Virus record (IMG/VR): IMGVR_UViG_3300032315_001401
Span: 1 to 64,000 of that record
Length of the DNA stretch: 64,000 nt
Source of the DNA: a virus
Reading direction: 5' to 3' (one strand)
Shown here: positions 8,771 to 16,979 of the stretch, one piece after another
Layout: the number at the start of each line of letters is the position of its first letter
How positions within the stretch are numbered: position 1 is the stretch's first letter
Notes under the pieces: model-generated
Told to the model about the DNA's origin: nothing
What the model saw: the letters and a program-made list of their open reading frames with translations, nothing else
The model's database searches: none
Position numbers and translations under genes: made by a program

Positions 8771-8936
8771 TTTTTCGTTAAAGGGTAAGTATAAGTCCAG
8801 GGGGAACTGAACAATTACAGTATATCCCACAACACCCTCCATTGTGGGTATGAGAGACTGTGTTTTACCTCCCCATAGGTCTCGGTTAGGTAGAGGAACA
8901 ACATTAAGGGTTTGTTACATTCCTTAACTTGTTGTT
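8771..8936 (-). promoter_or_regulatory. Structured psbA leader
   Basis: About 165 nt of untranslated leader between promoter and ATG. It holds a hairpin CCCACAA/TTGTGGG at 8826-8848 whose loop carries an in-frame upstream ATG (8842), a GAGAC/GTCTC stem upstream of it whose loop exposes GGGGAGG, and a possible 29-codon upstream ORF starting [13 protein letters not shown]. The last 14 nt around the ATG are shared with hli at 9630. Confidence 0.45.
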
Positions 8937-8942
8937 GTATTT

Positions 8943-8971
8943 ATTATAGCATTGTCAGGAAATCCTGTCAA
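8943..8971 (-). promoter_or_regulatory. psbA promoter, perfect TTGACA-N17-TATAAT
   Basis: -35 TTGACA at 8966-8971, -10 TATAAT at 8943-8948, 17-bp spacer. Matches the sigma70 consensus at all 12 positions, so host RNA polymerase should read psbA early. The -10 runs into AATAAATAC. Confidence 0.85.
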
Positions 8972-8984
8972 TAGGTCCAATTGC

Positions 8985-9146
8985 TCATCTGGCATACTCC
9001 TCAATTTTATCCAATACCTTGTTCAAATACTTATGAGCAAGTCCCTTTGGATCTGAAGTATATCCAATATTTTCTTCGTATAATTCGTTCTTATACATCA
9101 ACAATATTCTCTTCATTTCTTGCTTGGTCAGTTGTCCGCGTGGCAT
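8985..9146 (-). CDS. Conserved small cyanophage-type protein, 53 aa
   Basis: Begins MPRGQLTKQEMKRILLMYKN and ends DKIEEYAR; basic and helical. It ends 14 nt before the -35 box of psbA and begins just after the hli terminator, whose loop holds a CTAAATA late-type motif about 20 nt upstream. Seems familiar from marine cyanophages, function unknown. Confidence 0.65.
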   Translation of the reverse strand: MPRGQLTKQEMKRILLMYKNELYEENIGYTSDPKGLAHKYLNKVLDKIEEYAR

Positions 9147-9155
9147 ATACAAAAA

Positions 9156-9183
9156 AACTCTGCCTTATTTAGGGGGCAGAGTT
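9156..9183 (-). terminator. Terminator of the hli operon with a late-promoter motif in its loop
   Basis: Stem AACTCTGCC/GGCAGAGTT followed by a run of seven T on the minus strand. The loop contains CTAAATA (9166-9172), 20 nt before the ATG of the next gene. Confidence 0.8.
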
Positions 9184-9219
9184 AATATTCATTGCAAAGG
9201 TGTGTTGATTTTCTAATAC

Positions 9220-9339
9220 TCACCATACTCCAGGAATTACTTGCCCAGTGGTGAGATATGCGCCAACAGCAGCGACGAATCCAATCATCGCAAGTCTTCC
9301 ATTCAGACGCTCTGCTGCTTCAGTAAAGATTTTGTCCAT
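9220..9339 (-). CDS. hli: High-light-inducible protein, 39 aa
   Basis: Short Hli/one-helix protein: ERLNGRLAMIGFVAAVGAYL is the chlorophyll-binding helix (E-x-x-N-x-R-x-A-M). Ribosome-binding site AGGAG 6 nt before the ATG. Hli proteins bind chlorophyll and carotenoid in the thylakoid and protect photosystem II assembly under excess light. Last gene of a three-gene operon with two overlapping or abutting upstream genes. Confidence 0.92.
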   Translation of the reverse strand: MDKIFTEAAERLNGRLAMIGFVAAVGAYLTTGQVIPGVW

Positions 9340-9349
9340 GTTTTTCTCC

Positions 9350-9436
9350 TTAATAAGTTTCGGAAAGTTGATTAACAGCATGTGCAAGAAGCACAAAGAA
9401 AGTAATGCTTGTAAGAGTAAAAATTACTTCAGTCAT
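9350..9436 (-). CDS. Membrane peptide between two hli genes, 28 aa
   Basis: MTEVIFTLTSITFFVLLAHA followed by VNQLSETY, one transmembrane helix with a polar C-terminus. The ATG shares its A with the TGA of the upstream hli (TGATG) and the stop precedes the next gene's AGGAG, so it is embedded in the translation chain of the operon. Its size is like small photosystem subunits, but no known one is recognised. Confidence 0.65.
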   Translation of the reverse strand: MTEVIFTLTSITFFVLLAHAVNQLSETY

Positions 9437-9630
9437 CAGAAGATACCGAAGAAGAACTTACCCGTTGCTGCATAGGAAATAAATCCAGCAACAATTCCCA
9501 TCATTGCCCAGCGCCCATTGTACTTTTCCTTTATTTGATTGGGAGTATCCATCCCATAATTTTCATAATACATTTGAGGTTCTTTGGCAAACATATTCTG
9601 CTGCCCACGCTCATTGGTTGTAACCGTCAT
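9436..9630 (-). CDS. hli: High-light-inducible protein, 64 aa
   Basis: Begins MTVTTNERGQQNMFAKEPQM; the helix EKYNGRWAMMGIVAGFISYA carries the E-x-x-N-x-R-W-A-M chlorophyll-binding motif, followed by ATGK and a hydrophobic FFFGIF end. N-terminal extension of about 30 residues, as in cyanophage Hli. Its initiation region (AACGAAAAAATGAC) is identical to that of psbA. Promoter 9660-9688. Confidence 0.95.
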   Translation of the reverse strand: MTVTTNERGQQNMFAKEPQMYYENYGMDTPNQIKEKYNGRWAMMGIVAGFISYAATGKFFFGIF

Positions 9631-9659
9631 TTTTTCGTTTTATTACGAAGTATTGCACA

Positions 9660-9688
9660 ATTATATAGGAAATCTTAAGACCTGTCAA
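9660..9688 (-). promoter_or_regulatory. hli operon promoter, perfect TTGACA-N17-TATAAT
   Basis: -35 at 9683-9688, -10 at 9660-9665. All consensus positions match; about 30 nt from the hli ATG. It overlaps the end of the GT25 gene by context, separating the glycan operon from the photosynthesis operon. Confidence 0.85.
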
Positions 9689-9691
9689 GTC

Positions 9692-10486
9692 CTATTTGCC
9701 TTCAAAACCCGGTGGTAGTGTTCCAAAATAAGGATCATAATCAAAAATAGGATTCCAATCACTCACATTGGTAGCATCAACCTTCCAAAAATTCCACAGA
9801 CCTTCATAACTTGACTTATGAAATACATCAACATGCTCATCATGAATAGAAGATCCCAATTCAATCTTATAAAGAAACAAAGGAATTGCAAAGGTATTGC
9901 CAGAATTATAAATCAAATCATCGGCAACTGCACGCGGTTTGACTCCATTATCCAACTTATACTTATCTCCACGCACATGGAGATCTATAAGTTTTTGTGC
10001 ATGATGGCGAGTAATCAAATAGCAAGCAGTTGAGAAGTCATTGACAAACCTACGGTGTAGTTTTACATGAACCTGTGCCGGATTAATAATTGCAAGTTGA
10101 ACTACATCATAATCATAAGGAACTTTGCAGAAGAAGTCTTTCCAGGCAAAAGGCCAATATGTTACTGTAGAAATATCACAATCATCCTCCATGATAAGAG
10201 CACAAGGCGAATCTGAAGTCTCTAGGAAGTGCTTCAGTGCCTTTAGATGCGATGTTGTACAACCTACCTCACCAGAAGACATCATATCAGGATAGCGCCC
10301 TTTAAGAATGTCTCCAAGGTCTCTACCATCTCTTCCATCATAAGCAGAGATACGAGTATAATCTTCAATTTCCCAATACTTAAACTGACCTTCCATATAT
10401 TGTGCTCTTTCTGGTTGTTCATCCAGATTGAGATAATAGATGGGAGGAAGTCCTTTAAGTTTATATACCGCTTTGTTTTTATCCAT
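9692..10486 (-). CDS. Glycosyltransferase family 25 (LPS-type), 264 aa
   Basis: GT25 motifs: IYYLNLDEQPERAQYM near residue 17, SSGEVGCTTSHLKALKHF near 74, and ALIMEDDCD near 98, which supplies the acidic metal site. These enzymes add hexoses (often galactose) to lipooligosaccharide cores. Last gene of the overlapping glycan operon; overlaps the upstream gene by 8 nt. Acceptor and sugar are not deducible. Confidence 0.85.
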   Translation of the reverse strand: MDKNKAVYKLKGLPPIYYLNLDEQPERAQYMEGQFKYWEIEDYTRISAYDGRDGRDLGDILKGRYPDMMSSGEVGCTTSHLKALKHFLETSDSPCALIMEDDCDISTVTYWPFAWKDFFCKVPYDYDVVQLAIINPAQVHVKLHRRFVNDFSTACYLITRHHAQKLIDLHVRGDKYKLDNGVKPRAVADDLIYNSGNTFAIPLFLYKIELGSSIHDEHVDVFHKSSYEGLWNFWKVDATNVSDWNPIFDYDPYFGTLPPGFEGK

Positions 10487-11318
10487 GATTATAACACTTA
10501 TATTGATTAAGATATTCTTGAGAGTGATAATATTGTTTCAATTTTTGTTTATCTAAACTCTGCAGATATTCCCATAATTGATTATTTTTTTCAATATATG
10601 GATTTGCAAACCAAGAATTTTGACCACGATAATGCTCCAAATGATAAACAAATTCATCCTCCAATCTACCCACTTTATAACCTAATGTAGTAAATCTAAA
10701 ATATCTTTCTTTATCTTCTGGAGACCAAGAAATAAAATTTTCATTTTCCATTCCACCTTCAATATAAGAAGATGTTTTGAAAAATTGCACATGTCCAAAT
10801 TGTGAGATGTATGGTTTTTCTTTTTTTTCTAAAATTGAAAAATCAAAATTATTATTTAAAAAATAAGTTACCAATTCATCATTTGCATAAATTTGTTTTT
10901 GATAATTACCAAAACCGTATGGATATACTATATCATAATTTTCATTGAGAATCATTTTAACTGATTTTAAATATGCGTCAACTTTTAATAAAACATCAGA
11001 ATCATAATTAACAACAACTTTTGTATCAACTTGATTCAGCATTTCATTAATTATTTTCATTCTATGAAATTCTGAAAGATCAGATTTCTCAAATGAATAT
11101 GATAAATTTTCCAGTTCATCATCTTCCAAAAATTTTTCAATTTGAGAAAGAACATACTTTTTAAAAAACTGTTCCCTATCTACTTCTTTTACAATAATTT
11201 TAGTGTTAAATTGTTTTAATAAGAAACATAAAACCGTTATAAGATTTCTCGTTCTATCATCAGAATCAATTCTGACTGGAATAATAAAAGTACAATCCGA
11301 TAAATCTACTTTATTCAT
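10479..11318 (-). CDS. GT-A glycosyltransferase, galactosyltransferase (GT7 C-terminal)-like, 279 aa
   Basis: FIIPVRIDSDDRTRNL at the N-terminus, VVNYDSDVLL (DxD metal site, near 106) and GGMENENFISWSPEDKERYF near 197 followed by VYHLEHYRG. The last block matches the acceptor domain of beta-4-galactosyltransferase-like and chondroitin polymerase-like enzymes. ATG shares a base with the stop of the GT4-GT6-GT11 chain (TAATG). AT-rich. Confidence 0.75.
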   Translation of the reverse strand: MNKVDLSDCTFIIPVRIDSDDRTRNLITVLCFLLKQFNTKIIVKEVDREQFFKKYVLSQIEKFLEDDELENLSYSFEKSDLSEFHRMKIINEMLNQVDTKVVVNYDSDVLLKVDAYLKSVKMILNENYDIVYPYGFGNYQKQIYANDELVTYFLNNNFDFSILEKKEKPYISQFGHVQFFKTSSYIEGGMENENFISWSPEDKERYFRFTTLGYKVGRLEDEFVYHLEHYRGQNSWFANPYIEKNNQLWEYLQSLDKQKLKQYYHSQEYLNQYKCYNHG

Positions 11319-12100
11319 TATATTTTAATCCAATCATCCAAATAAAGATCTTGAGTTTGATTTTTAGCAGTATTTCCTTCAGTACCAAACCATTGTGATG
11401 GTGCAATTACTTTTTTAGATTTTGCCAACCAAGCACCCCACCAAGAAAATGATGAATTAGCAATAATATGATAATTACACATACTCATAAGACATAAATC
11501 AACTGCACCATCATTTGATTCTGATATCATAAATCTATCCGATTCAAATAAAGGTTGGTATTCACACCACCGAATATCGTCAGAAAAAATCATAACTGGA
11601 ATATTAGAATCAAAATAAGTTAATGCCTTTTCATAATAAGAAATGTCACATAGTGGGTGATTAGTAGAATTAGAAACATAATCAGATCTTCTAACATGCA
11701 AAGCAATAATTTCATCAAAATGAAAATTATTAACACATGGTTCTAAAATATAATCTTTAAATTTAAAATCTTTTCTTATACTTTCTTCAATGTGTTTAAA
11801 ATATTTTTCACTTTGATAATAACCATGTAGATTAACATTATCTGGACAATTTTCTACATATTCTGAATCATAATGAAATTGTTTTTCAGGGTAAAATTCA
11901 GCGGGCAAAAATCCAACATTTTCTACATTACCCAACTCAAATATATCAAAAAGATGATTATCTTTCCAAATATCGCCATAGTTTGTTTTAGGTATGCAAA
12001 ACTCATAGTTTTTTGTAGCAGCAATACCTCTCAATGAAGCATACTGAAACATTTGATTTGCTAACCTACCGTATTGCCCAAGATAATTAAATCCAATCAT
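11318..12100 (-). CDS. Alpha-1,2-fucosyltransferase family GT11, 260 aa
   Basis: Begins MIGFNYLGQYGRLANQMFQY; GRLANQMFQYASLRG, LHVRRSDYV (GDP-fucose binding, H-x-R-R-x-D) and NSSFSWWGAWLA near the C-terminus are the diagnostic GT11 blocks. It transfers fucose from GDP-L-fucose to a galactose in alpha-1,2 linkage. The GDP-mannose 4,6-dehydratase at 26059 supplies the donor precursor, and the adjacent GT6 gene is the enzyme type that acts on Fuc-alpha1,2-Gal. Start chosen at the ATG after the GT6 stop. Confidence 0.88.
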   Translation of the reverse strand: MIGFNYLGQYGRLANQMFQYASLRGIAATKNYEFCIPKTNYGDIWKDNHLFDIFELGNVENVGFLPAEFYPEKQFHYDSEYVENCPDNVNLHGYYQSEKYFKHIEESIRKDFKFKDYILEPCVNNFHFDEIIALHVRRSDYVSNSTNHPLCDISYYEKALTYFDSNIPVMIFSDDIRWCEYQPLFESDRFMISESNDGAVDLCLMSMCNYHIIANSSFSWWGAWLAKSKKVIAPSQWFGTEGNTAKNQTQDLYLDDWIKI

Positions 12101-12105
12101 TTTTA

Positions 12106-12894
12106 TTAAGAACAAAGAGTAATTTTTTTATCAGATGGAGAGTGAATCATTCTTGCAAAAAAATCAAATTCTTGATCAGGATAATCTCCTGGTTTTGCAA
12201 AAGATGGATGTAAAATATGGAAATCATCAAATCTTTCTATCCTATACTTATTTAAGTGACTTTCATCGTGTGCTTTAGCTAGAATATTATTTTCTAAATC
12301 TTTTTTAATTCTAGTATCCAACTCATCAATTAATTCAAAAACATCAGGAACTTTACCGCCCCAAATGCATCCTTGAAGATATACATCATCTCTTTCTTCT
12401 TCTTCCTTTACACAAGACAAAGATCTTTCATTTCTTTCAAATGGTAATGTTCCAATAAATTTACTCCAATGAGTACTAAATGTTGGATGTTGGACACCAA
12501 AAAATGATTTCTCATCATTAAAAAATTCTTGATATGTAATCACTTGATTGCAACAATACATATCAGCATCAAAATATACATACCAATCATAATTTTTTAA
12601 CTGTTCTTCAATTTTTTTAATTTCACCAAATCTCCTCAAACCACCAATACTATTGTACATCAAATTATACCAATTATCAGAGGAATAATCTGATGTTGTA
12701 ATCTCAACATCCTCAGATGCTTTTATAATTTCAATATTATCTGGGATATCATCACCCAGATCCCCATCAGTAAATACAAAAAAATCTTTATCACATTCTG
12801 GAATAAAATACTCCATTAATGTTTCATAATACTTTGGAAAGAATTTAAGATAATTTCCAGTACCAATAAAGTTAATAGCAATTTTTTTAGTCAT
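12106..12894 (-). CDS. Glycosyltransferase family GT6 (ABO/alpha-1,3-Gal(NAc) transferase type), 262 aa
   Basis: The GT6 core is clear: DWYVYFDADMYC (DxD donor site, near 105), YLQGCIWGGKVPDVFEL and LAKAHDESHLNKYRI, the last being the H-D-E-S-H-L-N-K-Y block of ABO transferases. Family members retain configuration while adding Gal or GalNAc alpha-1,3 to a galactose, often one carrying fucose. Few bacterial and phage GT6 are known; a marine cyanophage member has been described. Sits directly between GT4 and GT11 genes. Confidence 0.88.
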   Translation of the reverse strand: MTKKIAINFIGTGNYLKFFPKYYETLMEYFIPECDKDFFVFTDGDLGDDIPDNIEIIKASEDVEITTSDYSSDNWYNLMYNSIGGLRRFGEIKKIEEQLKNYDWYVYFDADMYCCNQVITYQEFFNDEKSFFGVQHPTFSTHWSKFIGTLPFERNERSLSCVKEEEERDDVYLQGCIWGGKVPDVFELIDELDTRIKKDLENNILAKAHDESHLNKYRIERFDDFHILHPSFAKPGDYPDQEFDFFARMIHSPSDKKITLCS

Positions 12895-12896
12895 GA

Positions 12897-13844
12897 TCAA
12901 CTATTTTTAATAATTGTTTCTACAGATGGAATATAGTATTTTTTCAAAACTTCTTTCCATTCAAACTGTTTTGAATATTCTAAAATTTCTTTTCTATGTT
13001 TAATAGAATATTCTCGATTTTCGATTATTTTTTCTTCAACGTAACTAATATCTGAAATTTTATTTTCAGGAATGATTGTAATAAATTCTTTAGATGCATC
13101 CAAATTAGCTCTTCCCCATTCACAAACAACTACCCCAAGTCCAGCAGCAAGTGCTTCCATACAAACAAGAGGATGTGCTTCACCATCAGATAAAAGAACT
13201 AAATTGCCATAATTAGTTAGATCATTATATAATGTATTCTTATCCCATTCTCCAAGATAATTTTTAGAAGTATTAAATCTATTATCTGCAATATTTCCAG
13301 CATACCACAAACTTTCAATACTTTGAAAAGAGTATTGTCTCTTTCTATAATCAATTTTAGCAAGATAAATTGATCTATCCAAATACTGAGGATTATCACT
13401 AACTCTAAACTGAGATAGGTTTACGCCATTTGGAGTTAAAAATAAATTATTTTCAGGAAGATTCAAAAGAACTTTATACATGTTTTGAATGCCTTCAGAC
13501 AAACAAAAAGTATTTGGTTTGAGGTTGGCAAACTCATTAGCGATGTATGCGTAACCACCAAAAAGTTCTGGTCTTTCTAGATATCCATAATGACTCGTAA
13601 TTGCCTTTGGATATTGAATATATGGATAAAGATTAATAAACTCATCATAATGAATATGAACAAAGTCTGGATTAAAAGAATTAATCTCTCTAATAATTTG
13701 ATTATAATCTTTAGTATTTGTAATTTGAACTTGATGTCCTAAAGACTCCAAAGAAATTTTAGTATCCCATATAAGGATTTCAACTGCACCCCACCCTAAT
13801 GGGGGAATTGGCATAATACCAGGACCAATTAGTGTAATTTTCAT
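12897..13844 (-). CDS. Glycosyltransferase family 4 (GT-B), 315 aa
   Basis: N-terminal IGPGIMPIPPLGWGAVE (donor loop), middle TPNGVNLSQF and C-terminal EAHPLVCMEALAAGLGVVV with the E-x7-E type sugar-nucleotide site. Slightly short for GT4 (usually about 350-400). Overlaps the upstream epimerase by 4 nt. Confidence 0.82.
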   Translation of the reverse strand: MKITLIGPGIMPIPPLGWGAVEILIWDTKISLESLGHQVQITNTKDYNQIIREINSFNPDFVHIHYDEFINLYPYIQYPKAITSHYGYLERPELFGGYAYIANEFANLKPNTFCLSEGIQNMYKVLLNLPENNLFLTPNGVNLSQFRVSDNPQYLDRSIYLAKIDYRKRQYSFQSIESLWYAGNIADNRFNTSKNYLGEWDKNTLYNDLTNYGNLVLLSDGEAHPLVCMEALAAGLGVVVCEWGRANLDASKEFITIIPENKISDISYVEEKIIENREYSIKHRKEILEYSKQFEWKEVLKKYYIPSVETIIKNS

Positions 13845-14737
13845 AGGTAATTTTTAATCCAGTCTTCCAATTTAACTTTAGGTTCCCATCCAAAAGTTTT
13901 TTTCGTTTTTTGAATATTTGCAAGAGTAACTCTAGACTCACCTGGTCTAGGGGGAAGATTAATTTTATTTTTTGATATCATTCCTGCAATTTGATTGATG
14001 GAATGATTTGTTCCTGTGCCAACATTAAATACTTGACCAAAAAATTCACTATCAATTGAAGAGGTTGCGGCAAGAACATTGGCACTTACTACATCAGAAA
14101 CGTGAGTAAAATCTCTACGTTGGTTTCCATCGCCAACGATCGTTAGTGGTTCTCCTGATGCACGTTGACGAAGGAAAATACCAATTACAGGAGCATATTG
14201 TCCACGTAAGGGTTGACGTTCCCCATAGACGTTAAAATACCTAAAGCAAATCGTGGGAAGACCATAAAGTCTTGTATACATCTTACAGAGTTTTTCACCA
14301 TTTACTTTGGAAACGGAATATGGATTGAGACAATCATCTGGTTGCGTCTCAACATTTGGGGACTCATTCATTCCATATGCAGAAGAGGTAGAAGAGTACA
14401 TCACTCTCCCCACTCCTGCTTCACGAGCACACTGCAGTACGGTACAAGTCCCCACAGAGTTAATACTCACTGCCTGAATGGGATTTTCAATAGCAGGTTG
14501 AATACGTGCCTCTGCAGCAATGTGAAAAACAAAATCTACGCCATCATAAAGAGGTCGTGTTTTTTCATAATCACGAATATCGTACTTATAATTTTGTGCT
14601 TCACGATTCCAATAAAATTGATCATGAACATCAGAGTATTCATTATCAATTACAATAACTTCATGCCCGATTTGAATGAGATGATCTACAAGATTTGATC
14701 CAATAAACCCAGCACCACCAGTAACTAAACTTTTCAT
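13841..14737 (-). CDS. NAD-dependent nucleotide-sugar epimerase/dehydratase, 298 aa
   Basis: Extended short-chain dehydrogenase: VTGGAGFIGSNLVDHL Rossmann loop at the N-terminus, YSSTSSAYG and catalytic YSVSK, and RRDFTHVSDVV near the middle. Closest by motif to UDP-glucose 4-epimerase-type enzymes. The start at 14737 is chosen because its ATG overlaps the upstream TGA (ATGA) and gives the canonical MKSLVTGGAG start. Confidence 0.85.
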   Translation of the reverse strand: MKSLVTGGAGFIGSNLVDHLIQIGHEVIVIDNEYSDVHDQFYWNREAQNYKYDIRDYEKTRPLYDGVDFVFHIAAEARIQPAIENPIQAVSINSVGTCTVLQCAREAGVGRVMYSSTSSAYGMNESPNVETQPDDCLNPYSVSKVNGEKLCKMYTRLYGLPTICFRYFNVYGERQPLRGQYAPVIGIFLRQRASGEPLTIVGDGNQRRDFTHVSDVVSANVLAATSSIDSEFFGQVFNVGTGTNHSINQIAGMISKNKINLPPRPGESRVTLANIQKTKKTFGWEPKVKLEDWIKNYL

Positions 14738-15540
14738 ACCATTTCTTGGAATAAACAAAGATGATTTTTACCATTAACTCGATGAAACCTAGTAAAAAGA
14801 TTCTCTTTTGTTTTGCAGAGATATCCAATTGCTATCTGTTCATTATTTACATTTTTATTTTGCAACATGCTTTGCATAAGATTGTCTAGTTCAATTGTGA
14901 TATTTTCAATGGCAACTTTATTACCACCAAACATACTACCACAAATGAATGAGCGATTATCCCACAAATACTTTTCGGTTAAAGTTTTGGAGTTTACAAG
15001 GTCAGAATAACACTCAGTATTATACTGTATCAGCATTGTATTGTCAATTGCTGCCAACTCTTTAAGCGCATCTTCACTAGGATATTCATTTGAAATGTCA
15101 CAATCATATAAAAATCTGCTTGCTCCAGCGTCTAACCAAAAGAAAAATTTTGACTTAAATGGATTAATTTCTGTTGCTTTTTTTAACCATTTAAACTTAG
15201 AATATTGAATGACAGAATACATTGAATTTTTACATTCTACTCTATTCAGATCTCCCATATTTTCCTTATAAAAATCGGAATCTAAAACATCTTGAATCGG
15301 TTGTTTTAGGTAGTAATATGGAATATTTTCTAATGATTCTACTACAATTTCCGTTGGTAAATCTTTTCTTACTTCCCTTATAGTATCAACCAAATCTTCT
15401 TCTGTAAAAATAATAAAAGGACATTTAACATTTAGTGTTTTGCAGAACCATTCAACATAATCTTCCCAACTTCTTCCATCTTCTCTTTGCAATTCTTTGA
15501 CATTATAAAGAGAAGTAACAATTACAAAATCAGTGTTCAT
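14734..15540 (-). CDS. HtrL/YibB-like putative glycosyltransferase, 268 aa
   Basis: Begins MNTDFVIVTSLYNVKELQRE; YVEWFCKTLNVKCPFIIFTE, FFFWLDAGASRF and FICGSMFGG match the general plan of HtrL/YibB (WbwX-like) LPS glycosyltransferases, with WLDAG in the DxD position. Weak similarity by eye. Start chosen at the second ATG. Confidence 0.6.
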   Translation of the reverse strand: MNTDFVIVTSLYNVKELQREDGRSWEDYVEWFCKTLNVKCPFIIFTEEDLVDTIREVRKDLPTEIVVESLENIPYYYLKQPIQDVLDSDFYKENMGDLNRVECKNSMYSVIQYSKFKWLKKATEINPFKSKFFFWLDAGASRFLYDCDISNEYPSEDALKELAAIDNTMLIQYNTECYSDLVNSKTLTEKYLWDNRSFICGSMFGGNKVAIENITIELDNLMQSMLQNKNVNNEQIAIGYLCKTKENLFTRFHRVNGKNHLCLFQEMV

Positions 15541-16102
15541 TGTGATACAGATAAACAATGTCGTCGTGTCTATTTTTATTTATTCTCAAATCCACAACTT
15601 CAAAAACATCAAGAAATTCGGGATTACTCCATCCTGGATTTGAATCTACATCTTCAATAATATAATAACCACCTTTTTTAAGTTTTGATTTAAGAATATT
15701 CCAGGTTTTTAAGGTTAGTCCTGGATCATGTGAGGCATCATCAATAATTAAATCAAATTCTGGACAGTTTTCGAAAATGCTTGGATTATCTTGAGATCCT
15801 TCTTCGAGAAAAATAAATCTTTCTTTTTCATGATCAGTAAGTTGAAGACGAGAATAATCTTTATCAAACCCATAAATTTTAGTTGATGATGAGAAAATAT
15901 CCCTCCACATTCTCAGACTGTATCCAGAAGAAACACCAACCTCCAATATACAAAGACCTTTATTGTCTTTGATCTTTTCAAAAACTTCAGGATAAAATAA
16001 TTCATATGAATGATCCGATCCCTTATCACTACATCCAGTCCATGGAGTAGAACTATAATGCTCAATAATCTCTTTTGCTTTTTGTTTAAATGATTTTGCC
16101 AT
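15530..16102 (-). CDS. Class I SAM methyltransferase, 190 aa
   Basis: CILEVGVSSGYSLRMWRDI (motif I), IYGFDKDYSRL, FDLIIDDASHDPG and KKGGYYIIEDVDS are SAM-binding motifs of the macrocin O-methyltransferase/CmcI-like group, which usually methylate sugar hydroxyls. Related by eye to the C-terminal half of the 19056 gene. Likely O-methylates a glycan residue. Confidence 0.8.
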   Translation of the reverse strand: MAKSFKQKAKEIIEHYSSTPWTGCSDKGSDHSYELFYPEVFEKIKDNKGLCILEVGVSSGYSLRMWRDIFSSSTKIYGFDKDYSRLQLTDHEKERFIFLEEGSQDNPSIFENCPEFDLIIDDASHDPGLTLKTWNILKSKLKKGGYYIIEDVDSNPGWSNPEFLDVFEVVDLRINKNRHDDIVYLYHNEH

Positions 16103-16103
16103 T

Positions 16104-16979
16104 TTAATTCATATTTTTAAAGTGTTCAAAATTAACATGCTCAACCCAATTTGGCCACATATTAATTTCTAAAGGTTTGCAAGATTCGTAATCAAAATGT
16201 GTAATATAAAATTTTGAATCAATTTTATATTTTTTGTACCAATCTGTTGCTTGTTTATATATAATTGCCCCAAAATCCACCAAATTAATATTTAAATTTT
16301 GTTTGGTACAAACATCGATGCAATGATCTCTAACATGTATTATTCCATTTTCATAACTGCTTGGAATAAAATTATACCATCCTGATAGAAATTTTTCCAT
16401 AGATTCAGTTTTTCCAAGAAAAAACCAATCACATGGATTGTTTGGAAATTCTCCAGCATACAAATGCCCACCACCCATCGAACTTTGAAAGTATAAAGTA
16501 TTATCCTCTAATTGTATTTGAGACAATATAGTTTTAAGTGGTTTAGTTAAAATAATATCTGGTCTTGTTTTTACGACAACATCAATATCATGTTCTTTAA
16601 CTTTTAAAAATGATTGATAATTTGAATAAGTTTGACTTAGTAAACCATATAACACTATGGGAGTAATTACTTTATAGTGTTCTATACTTTCATCTTTCCA
16701 AACATCAAAATTAAATTTTTTAAAGAATGAGATATCAAAGTCTTTATGAGGTTCAACAATAAAATCAGTTACATTATATTTTTCTATAAATTCTTTGTCT
16801 AAATTTTCACCATTAAAAGTATCAGTAAACCAAAGTTTATACATTTTTCCATTATAAGATTTGTCCCACCATAGATGAGAACAAACCTTATCATTCTTTT
16901 CTACTTGATAATTTGAAAAGTAATCGAGGGTTGTTTGATAAAAAATTGGTTGTCCAGAAAACAAATATGCACAATTCAT
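16104..16979 (-). CDS. LSGQP-type putative glycosyltransferase, 291 aa
   Basis: Starts MNCAYLFSGQPIFYQTTLDY; contains IDVVVKTRPDIILTKPLK in the position of a donor/metal loop (R-x-D). The same layout (SGQP near residue 8, then a V-V-x-T/K-x-R-x-D block) is found in the 21538 gene, so the two are distant paralogues. No enzyme family is assigned with confidence; glycan context suggests transferase activity. Confidence 0.55.
   Translation of the reverse strand: MNCAYLFSGQPIFYQTTLDYFSNYQVEKNDKVCSHLWWDKSYNGKMYKLWFTDTFNGENLDKEFIEKYNVTDFIVEPHKDFDISFFKKFNFDVWKDESIEHYKVITPIVLYGLLSQTYSNYQSFLKVKEHDIDVVVKTRPDIILTKPLKTILSQIQLEDNTLYFQSSMGGGHLYAGEFPNNPCDWFFLGKTESMEKFLSGWYNFIPSSYENGIIHVRDHCIDVCTKQNLNINLVDFGAIIYKQATDWYKKYKIDSKFYITHFDYESCKPLEINMWPNWVEHVNFEHFKNMN

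Noticed and set aside
7688-8842. Longer psbA start adding 24 residues
   Set aside because: D1 proteins start at the MTATIATR-type sequence; the upstream ATG lies in a leader hairpin without a ribosome-binding site.
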